Assembly (NCBI GenBank): GCA_031280495.1
Contig: JAITGT010000046.1
Coordinates: 1-10,032, forward strand
From: Eubacteriaceae bacterium
GTDB lineage: Bacteria; Bacillota_A; Clostridia; Eubacteriales; Anaerofustaceae
Direction of reading: 5' to 3'
Length of the DNA stretch: 10,032 bases
Shown: in pieces, positions 1-5,738 of the stretch
Layout: the number at the start of each line of letters is the position of its first letter
Position numbering within the stretch: the stretch's first letter is position 1
Program-made: the position numbers and the translations under genes
The notes under the pieces: generated by a model
Told to the model about the DNA's origin: nothing
Seen by the model: only the letters and a program-made list of their open reading frames with translations
Database searches by the model: none

Positions 1-1349
1 CTATATAGCCTGTATATTTCGACTGCTTTGTCTGCGTCAGCAATGGTGTTAATGCTTGGAAGGGCGGCAATGCTGTCCAAAAAGCCTTTCATCTTCTCTG
101 TTGGGTTTATCTTAATTGTGCCTGGCACGAATTCAATGTCATAATTCTCGTTAAAGAGGGCTTCGCCTTCAACAATGCTATAAGCGCCAATGCGGGTTCC
201 TGTGTACGTAAGGCTGCCCTGAATCGTGTCTCCGGGGAGGATAGAGCCATTCACAACATCGATAGTCAGCTTTGGATCTCCTGCTCCAGCAGTCTTTTCT
301 TTGTTGACGGCCCTGAGGGTAACCTCTCTTTTGCGCACCTGAATGCCAATGCTAAAGGGGCAGTCAAAATAGTTGGCTGGATCTGGATTGTACAGGCACG
401 TAAATAGGCGCGCTTCCCCAGAGGCATCGCCCACCATTTGGCTTGGGTTCTCCCATCGATAGCCTTCCTTCAACTTAATGTCCGAAAGCTTCTGGCCATA
501 TTGGGCGACATGTGTTCCTATGGAATCTGTGCGAGGCGCGACAGGAACTGCTTTGGCAATGTCAAAGGTGACGGCGTTTGACTGCACCGTCCCTGCGCTT
601 CCTTCATATAGCGCGGCAATTGTATGTTTTCCAGCTGCAAGGCCGCTTGCCTCAAAGATCGCCTTGCCTTGCGCATCGAGTGAAATTGGCATGCTTTTTT
701 TACCGTCGACAGCAAAAACGGCGCTGCCGCTCACTGGCTTTCCGTCTGATTGGACTGCGCACATAAAGGATGCGGGGTTGCCATACTCTATGCGTTCCGC
801 TTTTGCAGGGGACAGCGTGGCTGCCAACCCTTCGATGCCAGCGCTTTCGACGAGCAGGCGCTCTAGAGTGTCGGCAATAGGCGTTTCCGCGCGAAGTCTG
901 ATTGTGTTTACACCTTCAAACAGCCTGAGCAGAAAAGCAGGCGCGTCGCTGCCTCCCTGCGCATTGCCAAGGCTGACACTCATTGAAGCGGTGGCTTGGG
1001 CATTGAGAAACACCTCAAATGCTCCTCCTTGGCTTTGATCGCGTGAAGTGCTGCCCATCACCAGGCTAAAGCGGTATGATGCAGTTCGAAGCGCGTCAAG
1101 GCGGTACTCAACCCATTCTCCCTTGTCGAACCCCCCGACTCCATTCCCCGTAAGCTGCGTTATGCCGGCTGATGCGTCCGAGTAGCTTCCCGCTGCCACT
1201 GACGTCTGCCCAGTGGCAGATAGGGAAACCGCGTCGACAGCGCCAGCCGTGCTTATGCCAGTCGCCAACGCAAAAATTGATAGCGCAATTCTGAGCAATG
1301 GCTTTGCCATTTTGATGAGCGGCGCATTTTTTTTGTGGGGCCTGCGCAT
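1..1349 (-). CDS. Secreted multidomain surface protein (CBM6-like, Ig-like, MBG domains), partial
   Basis: The minus-strand frame is open from an ATG at 1349 to the window edge, giving 449 residues with the C-terminus missing. A perfect SD (AAGGAGG, 1354-1360) lies 4 nt upstream. Residues 1-37 form a signal peptide: a basic N-terminus, a hydrophobic stretch at about 18-35, and an AGA-like cleavage site. Residues about 45-170 resemble a CBM6/CBM35 beta-sandwich carbohydrate-binding module (FDKGEWVEYRL, then EGVNTIRLR). Residues 173-265 look like a bacterial Ig-like domain (group 3). Residues 275-340 contain the YGQKLSDI...NYFD spacer repeat common in clostridial surface proteins. Residues 341-415 match an MBG domain (GDPKLTIDV, PGDTIQGSL, NYDIEFVPGTIKI). 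The final helix-like stretch (IAALPSINTIADADKAVEIY) resembles alanine-rich helical repeats of large adhesins. By inference it is exported and binds glycans or cell-wall material. A C-terminal anchor cannot be seen. The specific ligand is unknown. Confidence 0.85.
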   Translation of the reverse strand, partial: MRRPHKKNAPLIKMAKPLLRIALSIFALATGISTAGAVDAVSLSATGQTSVAAGSYSDASAGITQLTGNGVGGFDKGEWVEYRLDALRTASYRFSLVMGSTSRDQSQGGAFEVFLNAQATASMSVSLGNAQGGSDAPAFLLRLFEGVNTIRLRAETPIADTLERLLVESAGIEGLAATLSPAKAERIEYGNPASFMCAVQSDGKPVSGSAVFAVDGKKSMPISLDAQGKAIFEASGLAAGKHTIAALYEGSAGTVQSNAVTFDIAKAVPVAPRTDSIGTHVAQYGQKLSDIKLKEGYRWENPSQMVGDASGEARLFTCLYNPDPANYFDCPFSIGIQVRKREVTLRAVNKEKTAGAGDPKLTIDVVNGSILPGDTIQGSLTYTGTRIGAYSIVEGEALFNENYDIEFVPGTIKINPTEKMKGFLDSIAALPSINTIADADKAVEIYRLY

Positions 1350-1561
1350 GCCGCCTCCTTTCTGGCGCAACACAATGTGTGCTGGCGGCGCTTTTGGGAT
1401 AGCGCGCTGGAAAGCTGCCGAATTGACAGATCTCTTTTCTCTTCGCCAATCGCTAAATTTGCTGCTGATATGCCATAAAGAATGAAATATATGTAACTAA
1501 AAAGTAACGAGCTCTAAATGCATTATAGCTTACATTTTCTGGAATATCGCGGAATTAACTT

Positions 1562-2035
1562 ATGGCTAATGGATCTCTCATCTTTGCGCAGCGGGGTTCA
1601 ACTGTGTCCCATCTCGCCGCATTCTGCAGATAAGGGAAGAACAATTGGCTATCTATTTTCACAGCCTAAAACAGCCATCCGTGGCAAAGGCGAGTTGGCT
1701 GCATGCGCAAAGGCAGCGCTGCCCATTCTGAAATTCCGCTCTCAAAAACGCGCTGAGTGAATACAGAGGCCGCGCCACGCTATGGAACGCCGCAGAGGAA
1801 ATCGAGAAAGAAAAGAAGGAGCTGATTGCGAGAGATTGAGCTTGGCCTGCCCGCAGTGCCCAAGACGAATGCCAGATGCCAAGTCGCTGCAATTCCTGAG
1901 GCCTCAAAGGTGCATTTGCTTGGGCTCGATAGAAACAGCCTAGCCCAAAATGAAGCCGCCATTATAAACCTAAACCTTGAAACTGTGAAAAAATGCTTGG
2001 CGCCCTTCAAACAGCGCCCGACAGCATCACTTTGA
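1562..2035 (+). pseudogene. Possible decayed coding region, unidentified
   Basis: Protein-like stretches follow one another on the plus strand but in shifted frames. An ATG frame at 1562 gives about 23 codons (MANGSLIFAQRGSTVSHLAA). It overlaps a frame running from 1624 to 1837 that is interrupted once, by TGA at 1729. The second half of that frame is a charged helix-like segment (WNAAEEIEKEKKELIARD). The frame then shifts and continues from about 1829 to a TGA at 2033 (for example KVHLLGLDRNSLAQNEAAII). Codon choice in these pieces resembles that of the real genes nearby, which is why I suspect a disrupted gene rather than random sequence. I do not recognise the family. Chance open frames in intergenic DNA remain a fair alternative. 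Confidence 0.25.
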
Positions 2036-2172
2036 CAGACATCGACCACGGCTGCACATAATGTGTATCTTCATTATGCAATGGAATTGCAATCTCTGGC
2101 TATCCGCAGGCGGCTCTAGCGCCCGCATAGCTCCACAGGCAAACGTTTGTGAGAATTCCTAAAAATTGTGAA

Positions 2173-2193
2173 TTTGTTATGATTTGTTATGAT
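2173..2193 (+). repeat. Tandem 10-bp repeat containing two TATGAT hexamers
   Basis: TTTGTTATGA occurs twice in a row (2173-2182 and 2183-2192). Each copy gives an extended -10-like TGTTATGAT on the plus strand. A TTGTGA hexamer at 2166-2171 lies 16 nt before the second TATGAT. No supportable gene follows directly downstream, so if this is a promoter its product would be a short RNA or an unrecognised small gene. Confidence 0.35.
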
Positions 2194-2380
2194 GATGAGG
2201 CGTGCCAACAGCATACAAGGAAATGAGAGCAACAAGTAGAAAGAGGGAGGGGGAGAGGCGCGTCAGGCATCAGAGAAGGTCCAGGATTTTCCAAATCCGA
2301 TTTGTTGCGCGCGATTGCAGCGCTGGCTTAGCAGAAAACGGAAAGAAGGGGGTGAGTAGGCGAAACACAGCTACTCAGGC

Positions 2381-2498
2381 ACTTTATCGACTTTGCGCAT
2401 GCAAAGTGCGCACACGCAAAACCGACATTTGCATAACCGGAAAGGCGGCAAGAAGCGCCACTCATGCATGCACTTAAGGACTGTATCGATTTTGCGCA
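2381..2498 (+). repeat. Pair of 19-bp imperfect direct repeats downstream of nrdR
   Basis: Two copies of ACTkTATCGAyTTTGCGCA lie at 2381-2399 and 2480-2498. They differ at 2 of 19 positions and their starts are 99 bp apart. The first copy continues into an inverted repeat (ACTTTGC-GCAT-GCAAAGT, 2390-2407). The second contains the perfect palindrome TTTGCGCAAA (2491-2500), whose left half can also pair with GCGCAAA at 2515-2521, just beyond the nrdR stop codon. On the minus strand these would lie in the 3' untranslated part of nrdR. No T-run follows, so this is not a typical intrinsic terminator. Confidence 0.45.
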
Positions 2499-2526
2499 AA
2501 CGGAAAACAGAGGCGCGCAAATGGAG

Positions 2527-2997
2527 CTATTTCTCAGAATGCTCGATTTCGTTTTTTATCTTGAGCAACTCAGCCATAAATGTGTCTATATCTTTAAAAG
2601 ACCTGTATACAGACGCAAATCGCACGTATGCAACTTCGTCAACACGCTTCAGCTGCTCCATGACTGCTTCTCCCAAGTCGCGGCTTTCCACTTCGCGCAA
2701 TGAGCTTTCCAAAATCTCCGCCTCAATGTCGAAAGCCATTTTCTCCATAGCTTCCAAAGCAACGGGCTGCTTTTCGCAGGCTTTGACAATGCCACCCAAC
2801 AGTTTTCTTCGATCAAACGCTTCGCGGGCGCCATTCTTTTTTGCGACTAGAAGAGGAACTGTTTCAATGCGCTCATAAGTGGTGAAGCGCTGTCGGCATT
2901 CAAGGCATTCCCTCCTTCTGCGTATAGCCGAAAAGTCTTCAGAGGGCCGCGAGTCTATCACTTTGCTTTCTGTGCATCCGCACTTAGCGCACTTCAT
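2527..2997 (-). CDS. nrdR: Transcriptional repressor NrdR
   Basis: At 156 residues this is close to the usual NrdR length of about 150. The N-terminal zinc ribbon has its four cysteines at positions 3, 6, 31 and 34, separated by the basic RRRREC region used in DNA contact. The ATP-cone domain spans about 46-136 (VAKKNGAREAFDRRKL, then VAYVRFASVYRSFKD), which is family-typical. NrdR is a cytoplasmic regulator that binds ATP or dATP through the cone and represses ribonucleotide reductase genes when dATP is high. It stands alone, divergent from the pyr operon. The ATG at 2997 is chosen because an in-frame stop lies shortly upstream and the protein then begins with the canonical MKCxxC. Only a weak GGGAAAAG precedes this ATG directly. 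A stronger AAGGAGG sits beyond a small hairpin (separate entry). Autoregulation is suggested by the NrdR-box-like site over its promoter. Confidence 0.97.
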   Translation of the reverse strand: MKCAKCGCTESKVIDSRPSEDFSAIRRRRECLECRQRFTTYERIETVPLLVAKKNGAREAFDRRKLLGGIVKACEKQPVALEAMEKMAFDIEAEILESSLREVESRDLGEAVMEQLKRVDEVAYVRFASVYRSFKDIDTFMAELLKIKNEIEHSEK

Positions 2998-3030
2998 CTT
3001 TTCCCGCCGTCAACGGCGCAGCGCCTCCTT
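2998..3030 (-). promoter_or_regulatory. nrdR ribosome-binding region with hairpin between SD and start
   Basis: Reading on the minus strand, a perfect AAGGAGG (3030-3024) is followed by 5 nt, then CGCCG-TTGA-CGGCG (3018-3005, a 5-bp all-GC stem with a tetraloop), then GGGAAAAG running into the ATG. Unfolded, the SD is 26 nt from the start codon, which is too far for normal use. Folded, the gap shrinks to about 12 nt plus the helix. No in-frame start serves the strong SD. Whether the weak GGGAAAAG or the folded arrangement is used cannot be decided from sequence. Confidence 0.4.
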
Positions 3031-3074
3031 ATCAATGGCAGACAAATGGCTAAGCAGACAAGCTGCAATGCTGC

Positions 3075-3101
3075 TTGACTAGCTTGGCTACCATATATAG
3101 T
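3075..3101 (+). promoter_or_regulatory. Candidate pyr operon promoter (distal)
   Basis: TTGACT (3075-3080) and TATAGT (3096-3101) each match consensus at 5 of 6 positions, but the spacer is only 15 nt. If used, the transcript would carry a leader of about 135 nt with a CCACAA/TTGTGG hairpin (3129-3134 with 3142-3147, 7-nt loop) followed by a T-rich stretch. Its -10 lies inside the NrdR-box-like site, so repression there could touch pyr transcription as well. Confidence 0.3.
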
Positions 3102-3103
3102 AG
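3088..3103. promoter_or_regulatory. NrdR-box-like operator
   Basis: CTACCATATATAGTAG is an imperfect palindrome that agrees with the published NrdR box consensus (acaCwAtATaTwGtgt) at 11 of 16 positions, including the core AC-n-ATATATAGT. It overlaps the -10 hexamer of the proposed nrdR promoter, which would suit autorepression. NrdR boxes normally occur in pairs about 31-32 bp apart. Possible degenerate partners are 3058-3073 (start-to-start distance 30 bp) and 3108-3123 (20 bp), both weak. Confidence 0.55.
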
Positions 3104-3125
3104 GCGATACCATTTTGCATGTCAA
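3097..3125 (-). promoter_or_regulatory. nrdR promoter
   Basis: On the minus strand a perfect -35 TTGACA (3125-3120) is followed by a 17-nt spacer and a -10 TACTAT (3102-3097). This predicts a start near 3090 and a leader of roughly 90 nt before nrdR. The leader contains a near-palindrome CAAGCTGCAATGCTGCTTG (3059-3077) and the SD/hairpin region. Confidence 0.6.
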
Positions 3126-3157
3126 GGTCCACAACATCTGTTTGTGGCTTTTGCCCG

Positions 3158-3186
3158 TTGCTTTTGTTGCCAAAATCGTATATCAT
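3158..3186 (+). promoter_or_regulatory. Candidate pyr operon promoter (proximal)
   Basis: TTGCTT (3158-3163), a 17-nt spacer and TATCAT (3181-3186) would start transcription near 3193, about 50 nt before pyrB. The -10 matches consensus at 5 of 6 positions and the -35 at only 3 of 6. The resulting leader contains CCTTT (3207-3211), which can pair with AAAGG (3223-3227) inside the pyrB SD. Confidence 0.35.
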
Positions 3187-3242
3187 CAAGGCGTAGGCCG
3201 ATGAAGCCTTTGAGATCCGCGGAAAGGGGATGCGCGCCGCAG

Positions 3243-4172
3243 ATGAATTCAAAACACTTTATTCTGCCAACCGATCTATCGGTTGAGGAACTGGACGGGC
3301 TGTTTGAACTTGCGGATTCAGTTATTGAGGATTGCCGCCTATACCGGGGCGTATGCCGGGGAATGGTGATGGCAAGCCTTTTTTTTGAGCCTTCAACAAG
3401 GACGAAATTTTCTTTTGACGCCGCGATGTACCGCCTCGGAGGCAACGTTCTCGGCTTCTCTGATCCGGCAACTACTTCCCAGTCGAAGGGGGAGAGCCTT
3501 TTGGACACAACGCGCATTATTGCGAGCTATTCCGATATTATCGTCGTTCGGAGCCCATTCGAAGGCGCTGCCAAGCTGATGGGCGAGGCAAGCAGTGTTC
3601 CAGTCATAAACGGCGGGGACGGCGGGCACGAGCACCCCACGCAGACTTTAACGGACTTAATGACGATACGCCATTATAAGGGCAGTTTTGAGGGGCATAC
3701 AATTGGCATTTGCGGCGACTTAAAGTTTGGCAGGACGATACATTCCCTTATTCGCGCATTGGCTCGCTATAGTGGCAACAGATTCGTCTTTATATCCCCT
3801 GACGAACTGCGCTTGCCCTCCTATGTATTGAAAAGCGTCGAGGGCCGCCTGGAATACATAGAGACAAAGAGCTTATCTGAAGCATTGGGGGGGCTTGACA
3901 TTCTCTATATGTCTCGCGTGCAAAAAGAGCGTTTTGTGAGCGAAGCGGAGTATCTGCGCTTAAGGGACTACTATATTCTTGACGCCGCAAAAATGGAAAA
4001 AGCCAAGAAGAGCCTTATCGTAATGCACCCCCTGCCGCGGGTAAACGAGATAGCGGCCGATGTGGACAAGGATCCGAGAGCGGTGTATTTTGAGCAAGTG
4101 AAATTTGGCATGTATGTGCGCATGGCGCTAATTATGACAATGCTTGACATGGTGGAGGCTGCAAGTGATTAA
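3243..4172 (+). CDS. pyrB: Aspartate carbamoyltransferase catalytic chain
   Basis: PyrB condenses carbamoyl phosphate with aspartate to N-carbamoylaspartate, the committed step of pyrimidine synthesis. From the ATG at 3243 the protein has 309 residues, the normal catalytic-chain length. Visible motifs are the carbamoyl-phosphate loop FFEPSTRTKFSF (STRT at 51-54), the 80s-loop SKGES (Lys82), HPTQ (131-134), DLKFGRT (about 159-165), the aspartate-site SRVQ (224-227) and MHPLPR (261-266). The frame is open upstream to 3075, but the extra 56 codons resemble no ATCase and cover promoter-like sequence. The chosen start follows GGAAAGGGG (3221-3229) at a long 13-nt spacing. An in-frame ATG at 3201 is an alternative with a poorer SD. 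It is the first gene of the operon, and its stop overlaps pyrI by 8 nt. With PyrI alongside, a regulated dodecamer-type enzyme is expected. Confidence 0.97.
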   Translation: MNSKHFILPTDLSVEELDGLFELADSVIEDCRLYRGVCRGMVMASLFFEPSTRTKFSFDAAMYRLGGNVLGFSDPATTSQSKGESLLDTTRIIASYSDIIVVRSPFEGAAKLMGEASSVPVINGGDGGHEHPTQTLTDLMTIRHYKGSFEGHTIGICGDLKFGRTIHSLIRALARYSGNRFVFISPDELRLPSYVLKSVEGRLEYIETKSLSEALGGLDILYMSRVQKERFVSEAEYLRLRDYYILDAAKMEKAKKSLIVMHPLPRVNEIAADVDKDPRAVYFEQVKFGMYVRMALIMTMLDMVEAASD

Positions 4173-4587
4173 TGTCGACAGCCTTTTGGAAGGCGTGGTG
4201 ATTGACCATATTCAGTCCGGAGCGGGCTACAAAATTTTCTATCAGCTCGGCCTCGACAAAACAGACTCGGTCGTCTTGCTTATGCGCAATGTCCCCAGCG
4301 AAAAGATGGGCAGAAAGGACATGATCAAAATAGAGACAGGAGAGCCTGTTGACCTCAAGATACTTGGACTAATCGATCCGCATGCAACAGTCAATATCGT
4401 GAAAGAGGGAAAGATTCAAAACAAGGTTAAGCTAAAGCTGCCGGAAGAAGTCATTGGCATTCTTAAGTGCCGAAACCCGCGCTGCGTCACGCACGCAGAA
4501 GGCTTGGAAAAACCGCGATTCTTTCTATATGACGGGGCAAAGCGGCTTTACAAATGCGAGTACTGCGACTCGGTGACAGGCCTGTGA
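4165..4587 (+). CDS. pyrI: Aspartate carbamoyltransferase regulatory chain
   Basis: The 140-residue protein matches PyrI. An N-terminal allosteric nucleotide-binding domain (VDSLLEGVVIDHIQSGAG, then PHATVNIV) is followed by a C-terminal zinc domain with cysteines at 102, 107, 131 and 134 (CRNPRC and CEYC). PyrI docks on PyrB through the zinc domain and transmits CTP/ATP signals to the active sites. The GTG at 4165 is chosen because GGTGGAGG (4151-4158) lies 6 nt upstream and the protein then begins MINVDSL, as in clostridial PyrI. A longer frame from 4144 lacks such support. The GTG overlaps the pyrB stop in GTGATTAA, so the two subunits are probably translationally coupled, as befits a fixed-ratio complex. 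Confidence 0.96.
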   Translation: MINVDSLLEGVVIDHIQSGAGYKIFYQLGLDKTDSVVLLMRNVPSEKMGRKDMIKIETGEPVDLKILGLIDPHATVNIVKEGKIQNKVKLKLPEEVIGILKCRNPRCVTHAEGLEKPRFFLYDGAKRLYKCEYCDSVTGL

Positions 4588-5738
4588 GCGAAACGGCTTT
4601 TCAGAACTGCCGAATTGTGGACCGCGCTCGCGACTTCTGCGGCTCTGTCGGAATTCACGGAGGAAAAATTGCCTGGGTTTCCGAAGAGCCCGTTTATCCA
4701 GGAGCTCGCGATTTGGGAGGCCTGTTGCTGACTCCAGCCTTTGTTGACCTGCACGCGCATCTGCGCACGCCTGGGCAAACAGAAAAAGAAGATTTTGCCC
4801 ATTGCCTTAAAGCGGCGCTGAAAAGCGGATTTGCCGCAATATGCGGCATGGCCAACACATCGCCGGCAGTGGATTCGGCATCCCTCCTAAAAGACAACGA
4901 AAAGGGCGCCTCAAAACTCCGGCTGGCGCGCTATCGACAGATTGGGGCCCTCGGCTTGGGGCTTGGGGATGATAGCCTTTCTCCACTCAGCGAAATGCTT
5001 CCATTTACAAAGCTCTTTTCAAATGATGGAAAGAACATTTCCAGTGAAGCGTTTCTCAGGAATGCGCTCCGCCAATCACGCGAAAAAGGGTTTTGGGTTC
5101 TTGCGCATTGCGAGCCAGAAACCGAAATGGTCCGCATGCATCTTCGAGCACTGGAAAAGGAAGGCGGGAATTTGCATTTTTGCCACATAAGCCGCAGGGA
5201 GTCTGTCGAAGCCATTCGGGAAGCTAAGGCAAGAGGGCTGTCTTTCACAAGCGAAGCCACTCCGCACCATCTGTACGCCTATGGGCTGCCCTATTCTGTC
5301 AACCCTGGGTTTGGGAGCCGCAATGATCGTGCGTCTCTCCTTGAAGCAGTCCGGGACGGCACTATTGAGATCCTCGCAACAGACCACGCGCCCCACACGC
5401 CGTCAGACAAGAGGGCAGGCGCATGCGGAATTTCAAACATGGACTATGCCTTCTCAATGCTATGGAGTGTTTTTCGCGACAATGGGATCCCCTTTCAGAG
5501 GCTCTCTGACATGCTCTCCTACCAAAGTGCGCAAAAGGCGGGATTTTGTGGCATTGGCCTCATTGAGCCAGGAATGGATGCAGACTTGGCTATTATCGAC
5601 GCAGAAGAAGAGACGCATATTGACACAGAAAGCTTTCTGTCGAAGTCTTCCAATACGCCCTTTAATGGAGCGACGCTTTTGGGCGTGGTTAAAATGACAA
5701 TGGTGAAGGGGGAAATTCGCTATAAAAACAGCAATTGA
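4584..5738 (+). CDS. pyrC: Dihydroorotase, shortened type I
   Basis: PyrC cyclises N-carbamoylaspartate to dihydroorotate. The GTG at 4584 overlaps the pyrI TGA in GTGA and gives 384 residues, against about 425 for Bacillus PyrC. Amidohydrolase metal ligands, placed by motif comparison with Bacillus/Aquifex type I enzymes, are His57 and His59 (DLHAHLR), Asp148 (LFSNDG, the position occupied by carboxylated lysine in other classes), His175 (AHCE), His201 (CHIS) and Asp267 (ATDHAPH). The TPHH motif follows CHIS. Only 26 residues separate AHCE from CHIS, where Bacillus PyrC has about 53, so a surface or dimer segment is missing while all ligands remain. The metal-binding HLREPG signature reads HLRTPG. 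The second-shell NPPLRS reads NPGFGS. The protein is cytoplasmic and should be active, though the NPPLRS change near the substrate site is unusual. Confidence 0.93.
   Translation: MSETAFQNCRIVDRARDFCGSVGIHGGKIAWVSEEPVYPGARDLGGLLLTPAFVDLHAHLRTPGQTEKEDFAHCLKAALKSGFAAICGMANTSPAVDSASLLKDNEKGASKLRLARYRQIGALGLGLGDDSLSPLSEMLPFTKLFSNDGKNISSEAFLRNALRQSREKGFWVLAHCEPETEMVRMHLRALEKEGGNLHFCHISRRESVEAIREAKARGLSFTSEATPHHLYAYGLPYSVNPGFGSRNDRASLLEAVRDGTIEILATDHAPHTPSDKRAGACGISNMDYAFSMLWSVFRDNGIPFQRLSDMLSYQSAQKAGFCGIGLIEPGMDADLAIIDAEEETHIDTESFLSKSSNTPFNGATLLGVVKMTMVKGEIRYKNSN

Larger units (their letters stand above)
1361..2526. other. Gene-poor intergenic region between the surface-protein gene and nrdR
   Basis: About 1.17 kb shows no complete gene I can support. 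Frames of 60-110 codons exist on both strands, but they overlap one another, lack SD sequences and resemble no family. The first part (1440-1560) is AT-rich and may carry the promoter of the minus-strand surface protein: a TATAAT hexamer reads on the minus strand at 1522-1527, without a recognisable -35. Positions 1562-2035 hold protein-like fragments in changing frames (separate entry). Positions 2353-2377 hold a 7-bp inverted repeat (TGAGTAG/CTACTCA, 11-nt loop), and 2390-2407 hold ACTTTGC-GCAT-GCAAAGT. I compared 2200-2500 with the conserved cores of RNase P RNA and SRP RNA and saw no match. Confidence 0.6.

Noticed and set aside
1108..1449. Minus-strand 113-codon open frame
   Set aside because: It lies in another frame over the N-terminus of the surface protein, whose frame has a perfect SD, signal peptide and recognisable domains.
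2202..2477. 91-codon plus-strand open frame
   Set aside because: Arg/Lys-rich, low-complexity-like product, no SD, no family resemblance, and overlapped by other frames of equal quality.
2041..2520. Housekeeping structured RNA (RNase P RNA, SRP RNA) in the gene-free region
   Set aside because: Conserved core sequences of these RNAs were looked for on the plus strand and not seen.
3075..3242. Upstream extension of pyrB by 56 codons
   Set aside because: The extra residues do not resemble ATCase, cover promoter-like sequence and lack an SD. Starting at 3243 gives the normal 309-residue length.
3126..3242. PyrR-dependent attenuator in the pyr leader
   Set aside because: The conserved PyrR-binding loop sequence was not found, and no clear antiterminator/terminator pair with a T-run is visible.
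5721..5738. Programmed frameshift fusing PyrC to PyrF at TAAAAAC / AATTGAT
   Set aside because: The required shift is +1, whereas the A-rich heptamer would favour -1 and does not fit X-XXY-YYZ. There is no prfB-like SD 3 nt before the stop. A non-canonical start is simpler.
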